Below, in pieces: positions 15,914 through 26,019 of a DNA stretch of 64,000 nt. Each line of letters starts with the position of its first letter. Positions within the stretch are counted from its first letter, which is position 1. Below the pieces are notes generated by a model. The model searched no databases and was not told where the DNA came from. It was given only the letters and a program-made list of their open reading frames with translations. Source of the DNA: DATCLS01 sp036563805. Its GTDB lineage: Bacteria; Actinomycetota; Acidimicrobiia; Acidimicrobiales; VFJN01. The position numbers were made by a program, and so were the translations under genes. The stretch is from the NCBI GenBank assembly GCA_036563805.1, contig DATCLS010000061.1, positions 51,344-115,343 on the forward strand, written 5' to 3'.

Positions 15914-16797
15914 CAGTCCGACACCTCCGTCCGGTCCTGGTAGTAGCCGCGGAAGTCGTCCCAGCCGTCGCTGACCCCGCCGTAGCCGGTCAGGGTCCAC
16001 CCGACGGGCGTGCCGGTCAGCGTGCGCGACCCGGGGTCGTACACCGCCCGCTCGTTGTAGGCGCCGAAGGCGGGGAACTCGATCAGCGCGCCGCCGACGA
16101 ACCGCAGCAGGCCCGAGACCGACGCCCGCAGCGGCTCGGGCAGCTCGGTGTCGAGCAGGGCCACCAGGTCGGCGTCCGGCCCCTCGATGAGGGCGAACGC
16201 CCGGGCCTTCTCCGCGAAGCGGAGCCGGGCGAACGGCGACAGGAACGGCCCGCTCACCGCCAGCGGGTTGACCTGCGTGGCCACCAGGTTGAGCAGGAGC
16301 GCCACCACCAGCGACAGCGGGATGGCGTCGTCGCCCTCGAGCAGCCGGGTCAGCGCCTCGTCCAGCGTGTCGAGCGGGAGCGGCAGCAGGTCGAGCAGGT
16401 TGCCCGGCAGCTCGATCCCGAGGTCGGACAGGCCGGTGGCCAGCGCGGCGGCGACCGGGCGGGCCACCTGCTGCGGGAACGGCACGAAGTTGTCGAGCGC
16501 CTCGATCATGAAGTCGGTGGCCCCGGCCTCGAGCGCCCCCGGTTCGGACCGGGGCGTGCCCTGGGCCCGCGAGTAGCGGTCGGGGCCGGGCACGACGAAC
16601 GTCGTGAGGCCGTTGAGGGTGTCGCGGGCCAGTTCGGCCAGCAGGCGGCGCAGGGCGTCGGGGACCTGGGCCGGCGCGCCGGAGGCGGCGGGACCCAACA
16701 GCAAGCGGCCCCCCACGCCGGCGGCGGCGCCCAGGACGCCGATCCGGGCCAGGAACGCGCGGCGCGAGACGGTGCGGGCGGGTGTCACGGGGCTCAC
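15913..16797 (-). CDS. Tat-exported partner subunit of the GMC dehydrogenase
   Basis: The protein has 294 residues. The N-terminus carries a twin-arginine signal SRRAFLARIG followed by a hydrophobic Ala/Gly-rich core. The mature part resembles the gluconate 2-dehydrogenase subunit 3-like proteins that accompany GMC oxidoreductases. It ends with conserved aromatic segments (FGAYNERAVYD, SDGWDDFRGYYQDR). The GMC gene follows with a 1-bp overlap (TGATG) and has no signal of its own. A hitch-hiker export of the pair on this Tat signal is likely, but is inference. The GTG start at 16797 places the RR motif 12-13 residues in. Confidence 0.75.
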   Translation of the reverse strand: MSPVTPARTVSRRAFLARIGVLGAAAGVGGRLLLGPAASGAPAQVPDALRRLLAELARDTLNGLTTFVVPGPDRYSRAQGTPRSEPGALEAGATDFMIEALDNFVPFPQQVARPVAAALATGLSDLGIELPGNLLDLLPLPLDTLDEALTRLLEGDDAIPLSLVVALLLNLVATQVNPLAVSGPFLSPFARLRFAEKARAFALIEGPDADLVALLDTELPEPLRASVSGLLRFVGGALIEFPAFGAYNERAVYDPGSRTLTGTPVGWTLTGYGGVSDGWDDFRGYYQDRTEVSD

Positions 16798-16937
16798 GGA
16801 AGCCTCCCTCCCGGCGTCGTCGATGACACCATTGTGTGACCAGCGCCACTTCTTCTAGCACGGCTCGCGCCCAGCGCGTCAGTTCACCACGGACAGCGTC
16901 CGGGAATCGCCCCGGGGCGACGGCCGTTGTGCCAGAC

Positions 16938-17225
16938 ATGCCCCATGCGGTTCGCCACAACCCCGAGCGCTCGCGCTACGAGCTGGTGGTCGACGGCCAG
17001 GTCGTCGGCGTCGCCGACTACCAGCGGCGCGACGGCGCCTGGGTCTTCCCCCACACCGAGATCGCCCGCGAGCGTCGCGGCCAGGGCCTCGGCGCCGAGC
17101 TGGTTCGGGGCGCGCTCGACGACGTCCGCCGGGCTGGCGGGACGGTCGTCCCCCGGTGCTGGTACGTGGCCGACTTCATCGCCGCCCACCCCGAGTACCA
17201 GGACCTGCTGGCGAGCCGCCCCTAG
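16938..17225 (+). CDS. YjdJ-type small GNAT acetyltransferase
   Basis: The protein has 95 residues. The sequence contains YELVVDGQVVGVADYQRRDG, then FPHTEIARERRGQGLGAELV with the acetyl-CoA-binding RRGQGLG. It ends with VVPRCWYVADFIAAHPEYQD, the Cys-containing end typical of the short GNAT_acetyltr_2/YjdJ group. These small proteins resemble a GNAT core without the usual N-terminal half, and their substrate is unknown. The ATG at 16938 is chosen because family homology begins there; an upstream in-frame ATG at 16836 lies in the divergent gene's leader. It is convergent with the kinase gene at 17235. Confidence 0.82.
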   Translation: MPHAVRHNPERSRYELVVDGQVVGVADYQRRDGAWVFPHTEIARERRGQGLGAELVRGALDDVRRAGGTVVPRCWYVADFIAAHPEYQDLLASRP

Positions 17226-17234
17226 GCCGCATGC

Positions 17235-19010
17235 TCAGGGGACGGCCCACAGGTGGGGCCGGCGCCCGGGCGGCGCCGGGCCGCCGGACGCGACTCCGTC
17301 GCCGAGCACGGCCGTGACGACCGTGCCGGCGCCCGGCGCGCTCTCGACCGTGACCTGACCGTCGGCCAGCTCGGCGAATGACCGCATGGTGGCGATGCCC
17401 GACTCGAACATGACCGCCCCGGTGTCGAAGCCGACCCCGTCGTCCGCGACCCGGACCTCGACCGCGTGGCCCCGGGGCCGGATCGACACGGCGATCCGCG
17501 ACGCCTCGGCGTGGTCGCGCACGTTGCGGAGCGCCTCCTTGACGATCCGGGAGGCGATGGTCTCGGTCGTCCAGTCGAGGGCCAGGTCGTCGGCCACCGC
17601 CACCTCGACCTCGGGCACGGCCCGGTCGTGGTACATGTTGTCGACGTACGCGCTGATCGGCGCGGCCAGGTTGCGCGACCCGCCGCGCACGTCGAGGGGC
17701 CGGACGGCCAGCACCAGCTGGCGCAACGACTCCGCCTGACGCTCGAGGTCGCGGCTCATGATGTCGAGGGCGCCGGCCACCGGCGACGTCCCCCCGTCGA
17801 GCTCCGGCACCGCCCGCATGAACGTGACGAACGCGGCGTACGACGACACGGCCCGCTCGTGCAGCTGGGCCGCCAGCCGGTGGCGGTCGTCCTCCGCGCT
17901 CTGGAGGACCTCGGCCAGAAGGCGCCGGCGCTCCTCGTCGGCCCGGCGCACCCGCTCGTTGAGCCGCTGCGTCTCCATCACCGTCAGCAGGTGGCGGACC
18001 GTGGCCAGCAGCACGAGGGCGGCCATCGCGGTCAGCGCCACCACCGGCGCCCACGCCACCCGGTCGCGCAGGACCAGGGCCTGGACGGTCAGCGCCGGCA
18101 GGGTGATCAGAGCCAGCACGGCCAGGCACACGGTCGTGCGGGGGCTGCGGATCTGCGCCTCGGGCGGCAGCCGGTCGTAGCCCGGCACCCGCACCCGGGG
18201 CAGCTGTAGGGGGAACAACAGCAGCGTCGCCATCCAGGCCGCCTGGACCGCGATCAGCGGGGGGCTGGGCAGGCGGAAGCCGGACAGGCCCTGGACGGCC
18301 TGGACGCCGGCCGAGAGCGCGGCCAGCGCCGCGAAGGCGATGCCCAGCGCGGCCACGTTGCGGCGGCCCCGGGGCAGCCCGGCCCCGGTCGAGACGGCCA
18401 GGAAGAGGCCGGCCACGGCCACGGCCGCGGTGGCGGCCGCCGGCACCGCGAACCAGGCGTCGTCGGCGGCGCCCAGCCGCTCGCCGAAGGCCAGCGCCAG
18501 CGGCGTGCACACCAGCACGGTCGACATGACGGCGTCGAGCGTGTCCACCGACACGAGCCGGGCGCCCGAGCGGGCGTGCACCAGCCTGAGCAGCGCCCCG
18601 CCGTAGGCCAGCAGCGCCCCGACCAACGCCGCCCCCGCCACCGGCCGCAGGTCCCACCCCGTGCGGGCCCGGACCAGCAGGCTGCCGCCCGACAGGAACG
18701 TCAGGCACAGCGCCGCGAACCAGGCCGACCAGAACGGCCGGTCCCCCTGCGGGGCCCGGCGGACGGCCAGGCGCGTGGCGACGAGCGCCGGCAGCGTGTA
18801 CACGCCGCCGGCCAGCGCCCACGCGGTCACGTACGCGTCCTCGCCGCGGGCCAGGGCGCTGGCCGCGGTCACGAGCGGCAGCGTGGCCAGCACGTACAGG
18901 ACGCCCCGCCGCTGGACGCGGCGCCCGAACACCGGCTCGAGGTGCCAGCGGGCGGCCGCGGCTGCGGACGCGCGCCGTCCGGTGTGGGCCGACGAAGCCG
19001 ATCGGGCCAC
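17235..19010 (-). CDS. Orphan NarL-type membrane histidine kinase
   Basis: The protein has 591 residues. An N-terminal half with about nine to ten hydrophobic segments (about 35-335) would be a membrane sensor. It is followed by a coiled-coil (ETQRLNERVRRADEERRRLL) and a HisKA_3-like dimerisation helix, EDDRHRLAAQLHERAVSSYA, with the phosphoacceptor His in QLHER. The ATPase has N-box KEALRNVRDHAEASRI and G-box VADDGVGFD, and a short C-terminal G2 region ending TVVTAVLGDG. The usual HD pair after the histidine is HE here, which may lower phosphatase activity. No response regulator lies adjacent, so it is an orphan in this window. The GTG start has a strong ribosome-binding site (GGAAGGGGG). 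Confidence 0.85.
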   Translation of the reverse strand: MARSASSAHTGRRASAAAAARWHLEPVFGRRVQRRGVLYVLATLPLVTAASALARGEDAYVTAWALAGGVYTLPALVATRLAVRRAPQGDRPFWSAWFAALCLTFLSGGSLLVRARTGWDLRPVAGAALVGALLAYGGALLRLVHARSGARLVSVDTLDAVMSTVLVCTPLALAFGERLGAADDAWFAVPAAATAAVAVAGLFLAVSTGAGLPRGRRNVAALGIAFAALAALSAGVQAVQGLSGFRLPSPPLIAVQAAWMATLLLFPLQLPRVRVPGYDRLPPEAQIRSPRTTVCLAVLALITLPALTVQALVLRDRVAWAPVVALTAMAALVLLATVRHLLTVMETQRLNERVRRADEERRRLLAEVLQSAEDDRHRLAAQLHERAVSSYAAFVTFMRAVPELDGGTSPVAGALDIMSRDLERQAESLRQLVLAVRPLDVRGGSRNLAAPISAYVDNMYHDRAVPEVEVAVADDLALDWTTETIASRIVKEALRNVRDHAEASRIAVSIRPRGHAVEVRVADDGVGFDTGAVMFESGIATMRSFAELADGQVTVESAPGAGTVVTAVLGDGVASGGPAPPGRRPHLWAVP

Positions 19011-19136
19011 AACGCCCCCTTCCCCAGCTGCCGTTTTCGGACAGAGAGGGTAAACGCTCGCCGGTTTCCCTGCCCGTTCCCGCGCGCTCGGTGATTGCCG
19101 CTAGCAAGGAGTGGCCGGGTGGGCCACGATGGGGCC

Positions 19137-19817
19137 ATGGCCGCGGGGGCGCGCACCGCCGCGAAGCGGGCATCATCGAGGGGGACGGCCACGACCGGGC
19201 CGGCGTCCAGCAAGGGCACGGCCGAGACCGCGGCCGCCGCGCTGGCGGGGGCCGGGCGGCGCCTGGCCTCCGGCGCCGCCGTCGTCGGCCTGGTCCTGGG
19301 CGGGCTGGTCGCGCTCCTGCTCGTCGACCACCGGTTCCACGACTACGGCGAGCCCGCCGCCGCCCCGGGGGCCGTTGGCGGGGACGAGCTCGACGGGCGG
19401 GCCCGCATCGAGGGGCCGATCGCCGCGCCCGCGTCCGAGCCGGCGGCCGGGACGCCCGCCCGCACCGGCGCCCCGGCCGGCGCCGCCAGCACGCCGGCGG
19501 GCCGGGACGCCGTGACCGCGGCCGCGTGGGACCCGGGCCGCGCGGCGCCGGCGCCCGACGCCGCTGCAACCACCGAAGCGGCCGACACCGGGTCGATCGA
19601 CGCGGCGGCGGACCCGGGCGCCCGGGGCGCGCGCGGGTCGGCCGGGGCGCCCGCGCCCGCGTCACCCCCGACCCACTCCCCCACGACGACGGCGCCCCCG
19701 GCCGCCGGGCCGCCGGGCGGGGACCCGCCCGACCTGGCCGAGGGCCTCGACGGGGCGCTGACCGGCGTCGATGACGCCCTGGCCGCCCTGCTGTGCGCGG
19801 TGGCGAGCGGCTGCTGA
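19137..19817 (+). CDS. Membrane-anchored Ala/Pro-rich hypothetical protein
   Basis: The protein has 226 residues. A Lys/Arg/Ser-rich N-terminus (1-40) precedes one hydrophobic helix (about 46-68, GAAVVGLVLGGLVALLLVD). A long Ala/Pro/Gly/Thr-rich, probably disordered extracytoplasmic segment follows, and the end is DALAALLCAVASGC with two cysteines. No family is recognised. The ATG at 19137 is preferred over an in-frame upstream ATG at 19095, because the latter falls in the promoter region shared with the divergent kinase. The short structured C-terminal helix is the only part likely to interact specifically. Confidence 0.55.
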   Translation: MAAGARTAAKRASSRGTATTGPASSKGTAETAAAALAGAGRRLASGAAVVGLVLGGLVALLLVDHRFHDYGEPAAAPGAVGGDELDGRARIEGPIAAPASEPAAGTPARTGAPAGAASTPAGRDAVTAAAWDPGRAAPAPDAAATTEAADTGSIDAAADPGARGARGSAGAPAPASPPTHSPTTTAPPAAGPPGGDPPDLAEGLDGALTGVDDALAALLCAVASGC

Positions 19818-19844
19818 GCCCACCTCCGCCGGACCGGCGAGGCG

Positions 19845-20648
19845 TCAGGCGACGATCTCGACCGGCGTGCCCAGGGGCAGGTACCGGGTCATCTCGGTGA
19901 TCACGTCGTTCGTGACCCGGATGCAGCCGTGGCTGACGTCCTGGCCGATCGATGACGGGTCGTTGGTGCCGTGGATGCCGATGACGCCCTCGCCGCCGTT
20001 GAACGAGTCGAGCACGTTCGAGAACCCGGACAGGCCGTAGGCGTAGGCGCCGTAGGGCCCGTCGGGGTTCGGCGGCTGGAGCAGCTCCTTGATGTAGTAG
20101 ACGCCGCCGGGCGTGGGCGTCTCGGTGGTGCCGACGCCGATGGGGGCCTCGAGGATCGGCTCGCCCTCCCGCATGACGGTCAGCCGGTGGGCCCCCAGCT
20201 CGACCCGCACCGCGTAGTCGTTGCGGGCGAGCTCGACGTCCGCGGCGCGCACGTAGCCGGTCGTGCCGTTGGGCCGGACGGGCAGGTGGACGGGCAGCCA
20301 GGCGCCGCTCACGTCCTGTCCGTCGACGAGGAACACGAGCGGGGCGCCGTTCTCGTTGGGGTTGGCGAGCACGTGGCTCGGCTCGCCGGCGCCGGGCTCG
20401 GGGAACACCTCGATCTGCGGGAGCCGAGCCTCGGCCACCCAGGTCACGTAGGGCGGGAGCGTGGTGGTCGTGGCCTGGTCGGCGCCGGCGCCGGCCTCGT
20501 CGCCGGTGGCGGCCGCCTCGTCGTCCGCCCCGGCGTCGTCGTCCCCGCCGCCGCAGGCGGCGAGCCCGCCGAGGACGGCCGCGAGCGCGACGGCGACGAC
20601 CAGGAGCCGGCCCCGGTGCGGACGGGCGAGGTCACGGACCGCACGCAT
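19845..20648 (-). CDS. L,D-transpeptidase (YkuD) lipoprotein
   Basis: The protein has 267 residues. A lipoprotein signal ends LAACGGG (Cys about residue 32), and an Asp/Ala-rich linker follows. An SH3-like region contains GAWLPVHLPVRPNGTTGYV. The catalytic YkuD domain spans about 148-267, with the signature IGIHGTNDPSSIGQDVSHGC; the nucleophile is Cys242 in SHGCIRV. It forms 3-3 peptidoglycan crosslinks or attaches proteins to peptidoglycan. The domain order resembles actinobacterial cell-wall Ldts with short N-terminal modules. The ATG lies 143 bp from the divergent argS start. Confidence 0.92.
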   Translation of the reverse strand: MRAVRDLARPHRGRLLVVAVALAAVLGGLAACGGGDDDAGADDEAAATGDEAGAGADQATTTTLPPYVTWVAEARLPQIEVFPEPGAGEPSHVLANPNENGAPLVFLVDGQDVSGAWLPVHLPVRPNGTTGYVRAADVELARNDYAVRVELGAHRLTVMREGEPILEAPIGVGTTETPTPGGVYYIKELLQPPNPDGPYGAYAYGLSGFSNVLDSFNGGEGVIGIHGTNDPSSIGQDVSHGCIRVTNDVITEMTRYLPLGTPVEIVA

Positions 20649-20754
20649 GGCAGGCGATGGTAACCAGCGCCGCGTGGCCGTCGGTCCCGCCCTACGCTAC
20701 GGAGCGTGCCGCCGGCCGGGCCGTCGGCGGGCGCTCGCGCCCCCCGGATCCCGG

Positions 20755-20784
20755 TTCGGCCCCCGCCCAGGTCGCGAGTAGTTT
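20755..20784 (+). promoter_or_regulatory. Predicted promoter of argS
   Basis: A weak -35-like TTCGGC (20755-20760), an 18-bp spacer and a good -10 TAGTTT (20779-20784) lie 7 nt before the TTG start codon. The spacing places the transcript start on or next to the start codon, so the mRNA should be leaderless. No ribosome-binding site is seen there, which agrees. Confidence 0.4.
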
Positions 20785-20791
20785 TGGGACC

Positions 20792-22516
<1,725 letters not shown>

Positions 22517-22544
22517 CGCCCGGCCGGGGGGCGACCGCGCCGGT

Positions 22545-22576
22545 GGGCCGCCCTCGGCGCCGAAGCTCGGCGGCCC
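22545..22576. terminator. Hairpin between convergent argS and DinB-like genes
   Basis: GGGCCGCC (22545-22552) and GGCGGCCC (22569-22576) form an 8-bp stem with a 16-nt loop, 28 nt past the argS stop. Confidence 0.4.
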
Positions 22577-22588
22577 GGGCGCCCCGGC

Positions 22589-23131
22589 TCAGCGCGCTGC
22601 GATCCGGGCGTACCCCTGGCGCACGTCGTGCACGTGGTGGACGGGGTCGTGGATCATGTAACGGGCGAACGTGTCGACCGTGAACCGCGCCCCGTCGCTG
22701 CGGGTGCCGGTGCGGCCCCAGGCGTCGGGCGGCACGCGCTCGAAGCTGGCGGCCAGCGCCTCGCCGGTGGCCGCGATGGCGGCGGCCACCACGTGCGGAT
22801 CCTGCTCGTCGTAGCGCTCCTCGATCGCCGAGGCGTCCTGGTCCCAGTTGGGGAACGCGGGGTCGTCCTCGGTGAGCATGAGCGCCAGGCGCTCGTCGTA
22901 GATGCGGTACACGTCGCGCACGTGGCAGGCGTACTCGAGCGCCGACCACCGGTCGGGCGACGGCCGCTCGGCCACCGCCGGGTGGTCGAGAAGCGGCCGC
23001 CAGACGGCGACGTTGTCGCGGATCAGCCCCGCCACCGCGGTCGCCGGGATGCTCGACGCGTCGAACCCGCACTCGTCGCAGCGGCGGTCGACGACCCACG
23101 TCCAGTCCTTCGTGTCCGGCTCGATCGTCAC
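22589..23131 (-). CDS. DinB-superfamily protein (DfsB-like)
   Basis: The protein has 180 residues and a four-helix DinB/DfsB/MST-type fold. Visible landmarks are RRCDECGFDASSIP (two cysteines near the N-terminus), RWSALEYACHVRDVYRIYDE and RYMIHDPVHHVHDVRQGY. The histidines in CHVRD and HDPVHHVHD probably form the metal site used by mycothiol- or bacillithiol-dependent enzymes of this fold. In actinobacteria a thiol-transferase role is possible but not shown. The GTG at 23131 is chosen because conserved sequence begins there; the long open frame upstream is a shadow through the LCP gene. Start context is weak. Confidence 0.8.
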   Translation of the reverse strand: MTIEPDTKDWTWVVDRRCDECGFDASSIPATAVAGLIRDNVAVWRPLLDHPAVAERPSPDRWSALEYACHVRDVYRIYDERLALMLTEDDPAFPNWDQDASAIEERYDEQDPHVVAAAIAATGEALAASFERVPPDAWGRTGTRSDGARFTVDTFARYMIHDPVHHVHDVRQGYARIAAR

Positions 23132-23277
23132 GGCCGGGAAGGTAGCGGCGCGGCCGGCGGCCCACCCGCGCCGATCCTGCCTCGACCCGACACGATCGTG
23201 CCTCCCGCCCCGGGCCCCGCCGGGCGCTTCGGCCGATGGCGGCCGCCCGCCGGCCGTGCTGCCTTGGTGGCCCGGGG

Positions 23278-24753
23278 TCAGCAGGGGCTGACGATGGCCC
23301 GGCCGGGCGGCTCGGGGTCCTCGGGCGGCAGCGTGGTGGTCGTGCTCGGGGCCTCGGTCGTCGTGGTCGTCGCCTGGGCGGTGGTCGTCGTGGCCCCGCC
23401 GCCGGCCGCGCCGCCCGCCGTCGTGGTCGTGGCCATCTCCTCGATCGGCGTGGGCTGGGAGTGCACCGTCGTGAAGTCGGTGCCGGTCCACAGCTCGACC
23501 TGGCCCGCCTCGACGTTCGGGTCGGCCACCATCTCGGCGCCGCCGGTGATGTGCCGGGCCACCCGCTGCCCGGCCGCCTCGTCGCCGGGGGCGTAGTGGA
23601 CCTGCGTGCGGGGCAGGGGCGCACCCTCGGGCACGTTGCCGGTCCCCACGACGTCGAACCCGATGGCCTGGAGCGCGCCGGCCACGTCGTTGGCCTGGCC
23701 CTGCTGGCCGCTGCCGTTCAGCACGGTCACCGCCACCAGGCCCGGGCTGATCTCGCCCGGCGCAAGCCCCCGGAACACGTTGAGCACCTGCTCGGAGCCC
23801 CGCCGGTCGAAGTCGAGCGTGGCGCCGTCGCCCCGCTCGATGACCGCCAGCTGGTAGGTCCGCAGGTTGGCGGGGTCGAAGTCGCGAAAGCGGTCGGCCA
23901 GGTCGCGGATGTCGCCGATCGTGATCTGGTCGTCCAGGCCCACCGTGTCGACGCCGATGTCGATCAGCTCGGCGATCTGGCCGGGGCTCGAGCGGATCCG
24001 GGCCATCGTCCGGGCCACCGCCGTCTCGATGAACACCTGCTGGCGGGTGACCCGGCCCAGGTCGCCGGTGAGGTCGGACTCCCACTCGCCATCCTCGTTG
24101 AGGAACTGCAGGTGGCGGGCCCGGACGAACTGCAGGGCCTGCTCACCGTTGAGCGACACGCAGCCCCGGCGCTCCTGGAACAGCCCCGACGCCCGGTCGC
24201 GGACCGCGGTCGGGAAGTAGAGCGGCACGCCCCCCACCGCGTCGACCAGCCGGCCGAACCCCTCGAAGCTGATCTCCACGTAGTGGTTGATCTCGATGGC
24301 GAAGTTCTCGCGGATCGTGTCGATGAGGCGCTGACGACCCTCGTCGGGCGACCCCATCGAGTAGGCCGCGTTGATGCGCCGTCGCTCCCCCGTGCCGGCG
24401 ATGGGCACGACGAGGTCGCGCTGGAGCGACAGGACCGCCGCCTGCTCCTCGGCGGGGTCGACGCGCACGATCATGATCGTGTCGGTGCGGCGACCCTCGA
24501 CCCCGCCCCGCGAGTCGCTGCCCACGACCAGGTAGTTCTCGGGCTCGCCCGGCGGCGCCGAGGTGATGTCGAGGTCGTCGTAGCGCTCGATGCTGTTGTA
24601 CTTGATGAGGACGTAGCCGGCGACCGAGGCCCCGCCCAGGAACAGCACGGTGAGCACGCATCCCGTCGTGAGGATGATGCGCTGCTTCCAGGACCGCCGG
24701 CGTTGGGGGACGTGCGGCTCGCTATCGGCGCTGAAGTGCCGGGCGCGGGACAT
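23278..24753 (-). CDS. LytR-CpsA-Psr (LCP) family cell-wall ligase with LytR_C domain
   Basis: The protein has 491 residues. One N-terminal transmembrane helix (about 25-48) is followed by an LCP catalytic domain, with GSDSRGGVEGRRTDTIMIVR, DLVVPIAGTGERRRINAAYS and VRARHLQF holding the conserved Asp/Arg phosphate ligands. A LytR_C domain follows (TVLNGSGQQGQANDVAGALQ) and the tail is a Thr/Pro-rich low-complexity stretch. LCP enzymes transfer undecaprenyl-linked glycopolymers (arabinogalactan, teichoic acids or capsule) to peptidoglycan outside the membrane. The ATG at 24753 gives a short cytoplasmic tail before the helix; an upstream in-frame ATG at 24819 would overlap the divergent FrhB-like gene. 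Confidence 0.92.
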   Translation of the reverse strand: MSRARHFSADSEPHVPQRRRSWKQRIILTTGCVLTVLFLGGASVAGYVLIKYNSIERYDDLDITSAPPGEPENYLVVGSDSRGGVEGRRTDTIMIVRVDPAEEQAAVLSLQRDLVVPIAGTGERRRINAAYSMGSPDEGRQRLIDTIRENFAIEINHYVEISFEGFGRLVDAVGGVPLYFPTAVRDRASGLFQERRGCVSLNGEQALQFVRARHLQFLNEDGEWESDLTGDLGRVTRQQVFIETAVARTMARIRSSPGQIAELIDIGVDTVGLDDQITIGDIRDLADRFRDFDPANLRTYQLAVIERGDGATLDFDRRGSEQVLNVFRGLAPGEISPGLVAVTVLNGSGQQGQANDVAGALQAIGFDVVGTGNVPEGAPLPRTQVHYAPGDEAAGQRVARHITGGAEMVADPNVEAGQVELWTGTDFTTVHSQPTPIEEMATTTTAGGAAGGGATTTTAQATTTTTEAPSTTTTLPPEDPEPPGRAIVSPC

Positions 24754-24787
24754 GCCTGGTCGGAGGCTAGTCCGGTAGCGTCGCCGC

Positions 24788-25957
24788 ATGGCTGTCACGG
24801 ATGCACCCGCCCCGGCCAAGCCTCCCCGCTGGACCGCCCAGTGGAAGGAGCTCTACTCCGAGGTCGTCCAGAGCGGCCTGTGCACGGGGTGCGCCGGCTG
24901 CGTCATCTCCTGTCCGCACGACGTCATCGGATACACGCACGAGCCCGGGGCGTACAAGCCGTTCCACCTGGAGGACGAGCTGGGCCCCGACAACTGCGTC
25001 CACGGCGAGAAGGGCTGCACCACGTGCACCCGGGCCTGCCCCCGGTTCCGGTCATGGGAGCCGCAGGCCGACGAGCACCTCTTCGCCCGCACCCGCCAGC
25101 CCGACGAGGTGTCCGGCATCTACCAGGACATCCTGCTCACCCGGGCCAGCGACGAGATGGTCCACCGCATGGGGCAGGACGGCGGGTTCGTGTCGGCGCT
25201 GCTCATCTGGGCGCTGGAGAACGACTACATCGACGCCGCCCTCACCTCGTTCCTCGAGGGCGACGGGACCAGCTGGAAGGCCAAGCCCGGCGTCGCCGCC
25301 ACCAAGGAGCAGATCCTCGAGAGCGCCGGCAGCCGCTACACGTACTCGGCCAACACACTGGCGATCGACGAGGCGCTGGAGCGGGGCCTCAACCGCTTGG
25401 CGCTGGTCGGCATGTCGTGCCAGGCGTCGGTGCCGCCCATCATGTGGAGCCGCAAGGCCGGCAAGATCGGCAAGCCGATCCTGTTCAACATCGGCCTCCT
25501 GTGCTCCAAGACGTTCGACGACTCGATCTTCCCGGAGCTGTTCGAGATGAAGTACCGGCTCCGCAAGGAAGACATCGTCAAGATGAACATCAAGGGCGTC
25601 TTCCAGATCTGGACGCGGGACGGCCGCTACCACGAGATCCCGCTCAAGGAGTGCCACGCCTGGACCCGCGAGGGCTGCCAGCACTGCCCCGATTTCGCCG
25701 CCGAGCACGCCGACATCTCGACCGGCGGCATCGGCAAGGACAACGACTGGACCCTGACCATCGTCCGCACCGAGCTGGGCCGCGAGATCATCAGCCGGAT
25801 GATCGCCGACGGCTCGATCATCGCCCGGCCGGCGGACGAGGACCCGGGGGCCGTGGCCCTGCTCCACAAGCTGGCGACCAAGAGCCGCGAGCGGTGGCCG
25901 GCGTTCGCGGTCGACGACCCGCGGCCTCCGGCCAAAACCGCGGCGAAGGCCGGGTAG
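24788..25957 (+). CDS. FrhB-like coenzyme F420 hydrogenase/dehydrogenase beta-subunit family protein
   Basis: The protein has 389 residues. Two [4Fe-4S] ferredoxin motifs lie at the N-terminus: Cys32/35/38/42 (CTGCAGCVISC) and Cys70/77/80/84 (CVHGEKGCTTCTRAC). They are followed by FrhB_FdhB N and C domains, with MGQDGGFVSALLIWALEN and a later Cys-rich segment CHAWTREGCQHCPDFAAEHA. Relatives carry FAD and pass electrons between ferredoxin and F420, or act as vinyl or keto reductases. No hydrogenase or formate dehydrogenase subunits are nearby, so it acts alone or with a ferredoxin. Whether it uses F420 is inferred from the family. It is divergent from the LCP gene with 34 bp between starts. 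Confidence 0.85.
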   Translation: MAVTDAPAPAKPPRWTAQWKELYSEVVQSGLCTGCAGCVISCPHDVIGYTHEPGAYKPFHLEDELGPDNCVHGEKGCTTCTRACPRFRSWEPQADEHLFARTRQPDEVSGIYQDILLTRASDEMVHRMGQDGGFVSALLIWALENDYIDAALTSFLEGDGTSWKAKPGVAATKEQILESAGSRYTYSANTLAIDEALERGLNRLALVGMSCQASVPPIMWSRKAGKIGKPILFNIGLLCSKTFDDSIFPELFEMKYRLRKEDIVKMNIKGVFQIWTRDGRYHEIPLKECHAWTREGCQHCPDFAAEHADISTGGIGKDNDWTLTIVRTELGREIISRMIADGSIIARPADEDPGAVALLHKLATKSRERWPAFAVDDPRPPAKTAAKAG

Positions 25958-25962
25958 CGCCC

Positions 25963-25988
25963 GGCCGGCCGTCGGGACGGGGCCGGCC
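25963..25988. terminator. Hairpin between convergent FrhB-like and Hsp70 genes
   Basis: Two copies of GGCCGGCC (25963-25970 and 25981-25988) pair as an 8-bp stem with a 10-nt loop, starting 6 nt after the FrhB-like stop. Confidence 0.4.
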
Positions 25989-26019
25989 CGGCCGCCACGG
26001 CGGCGCGCCCGGGCCGCGC

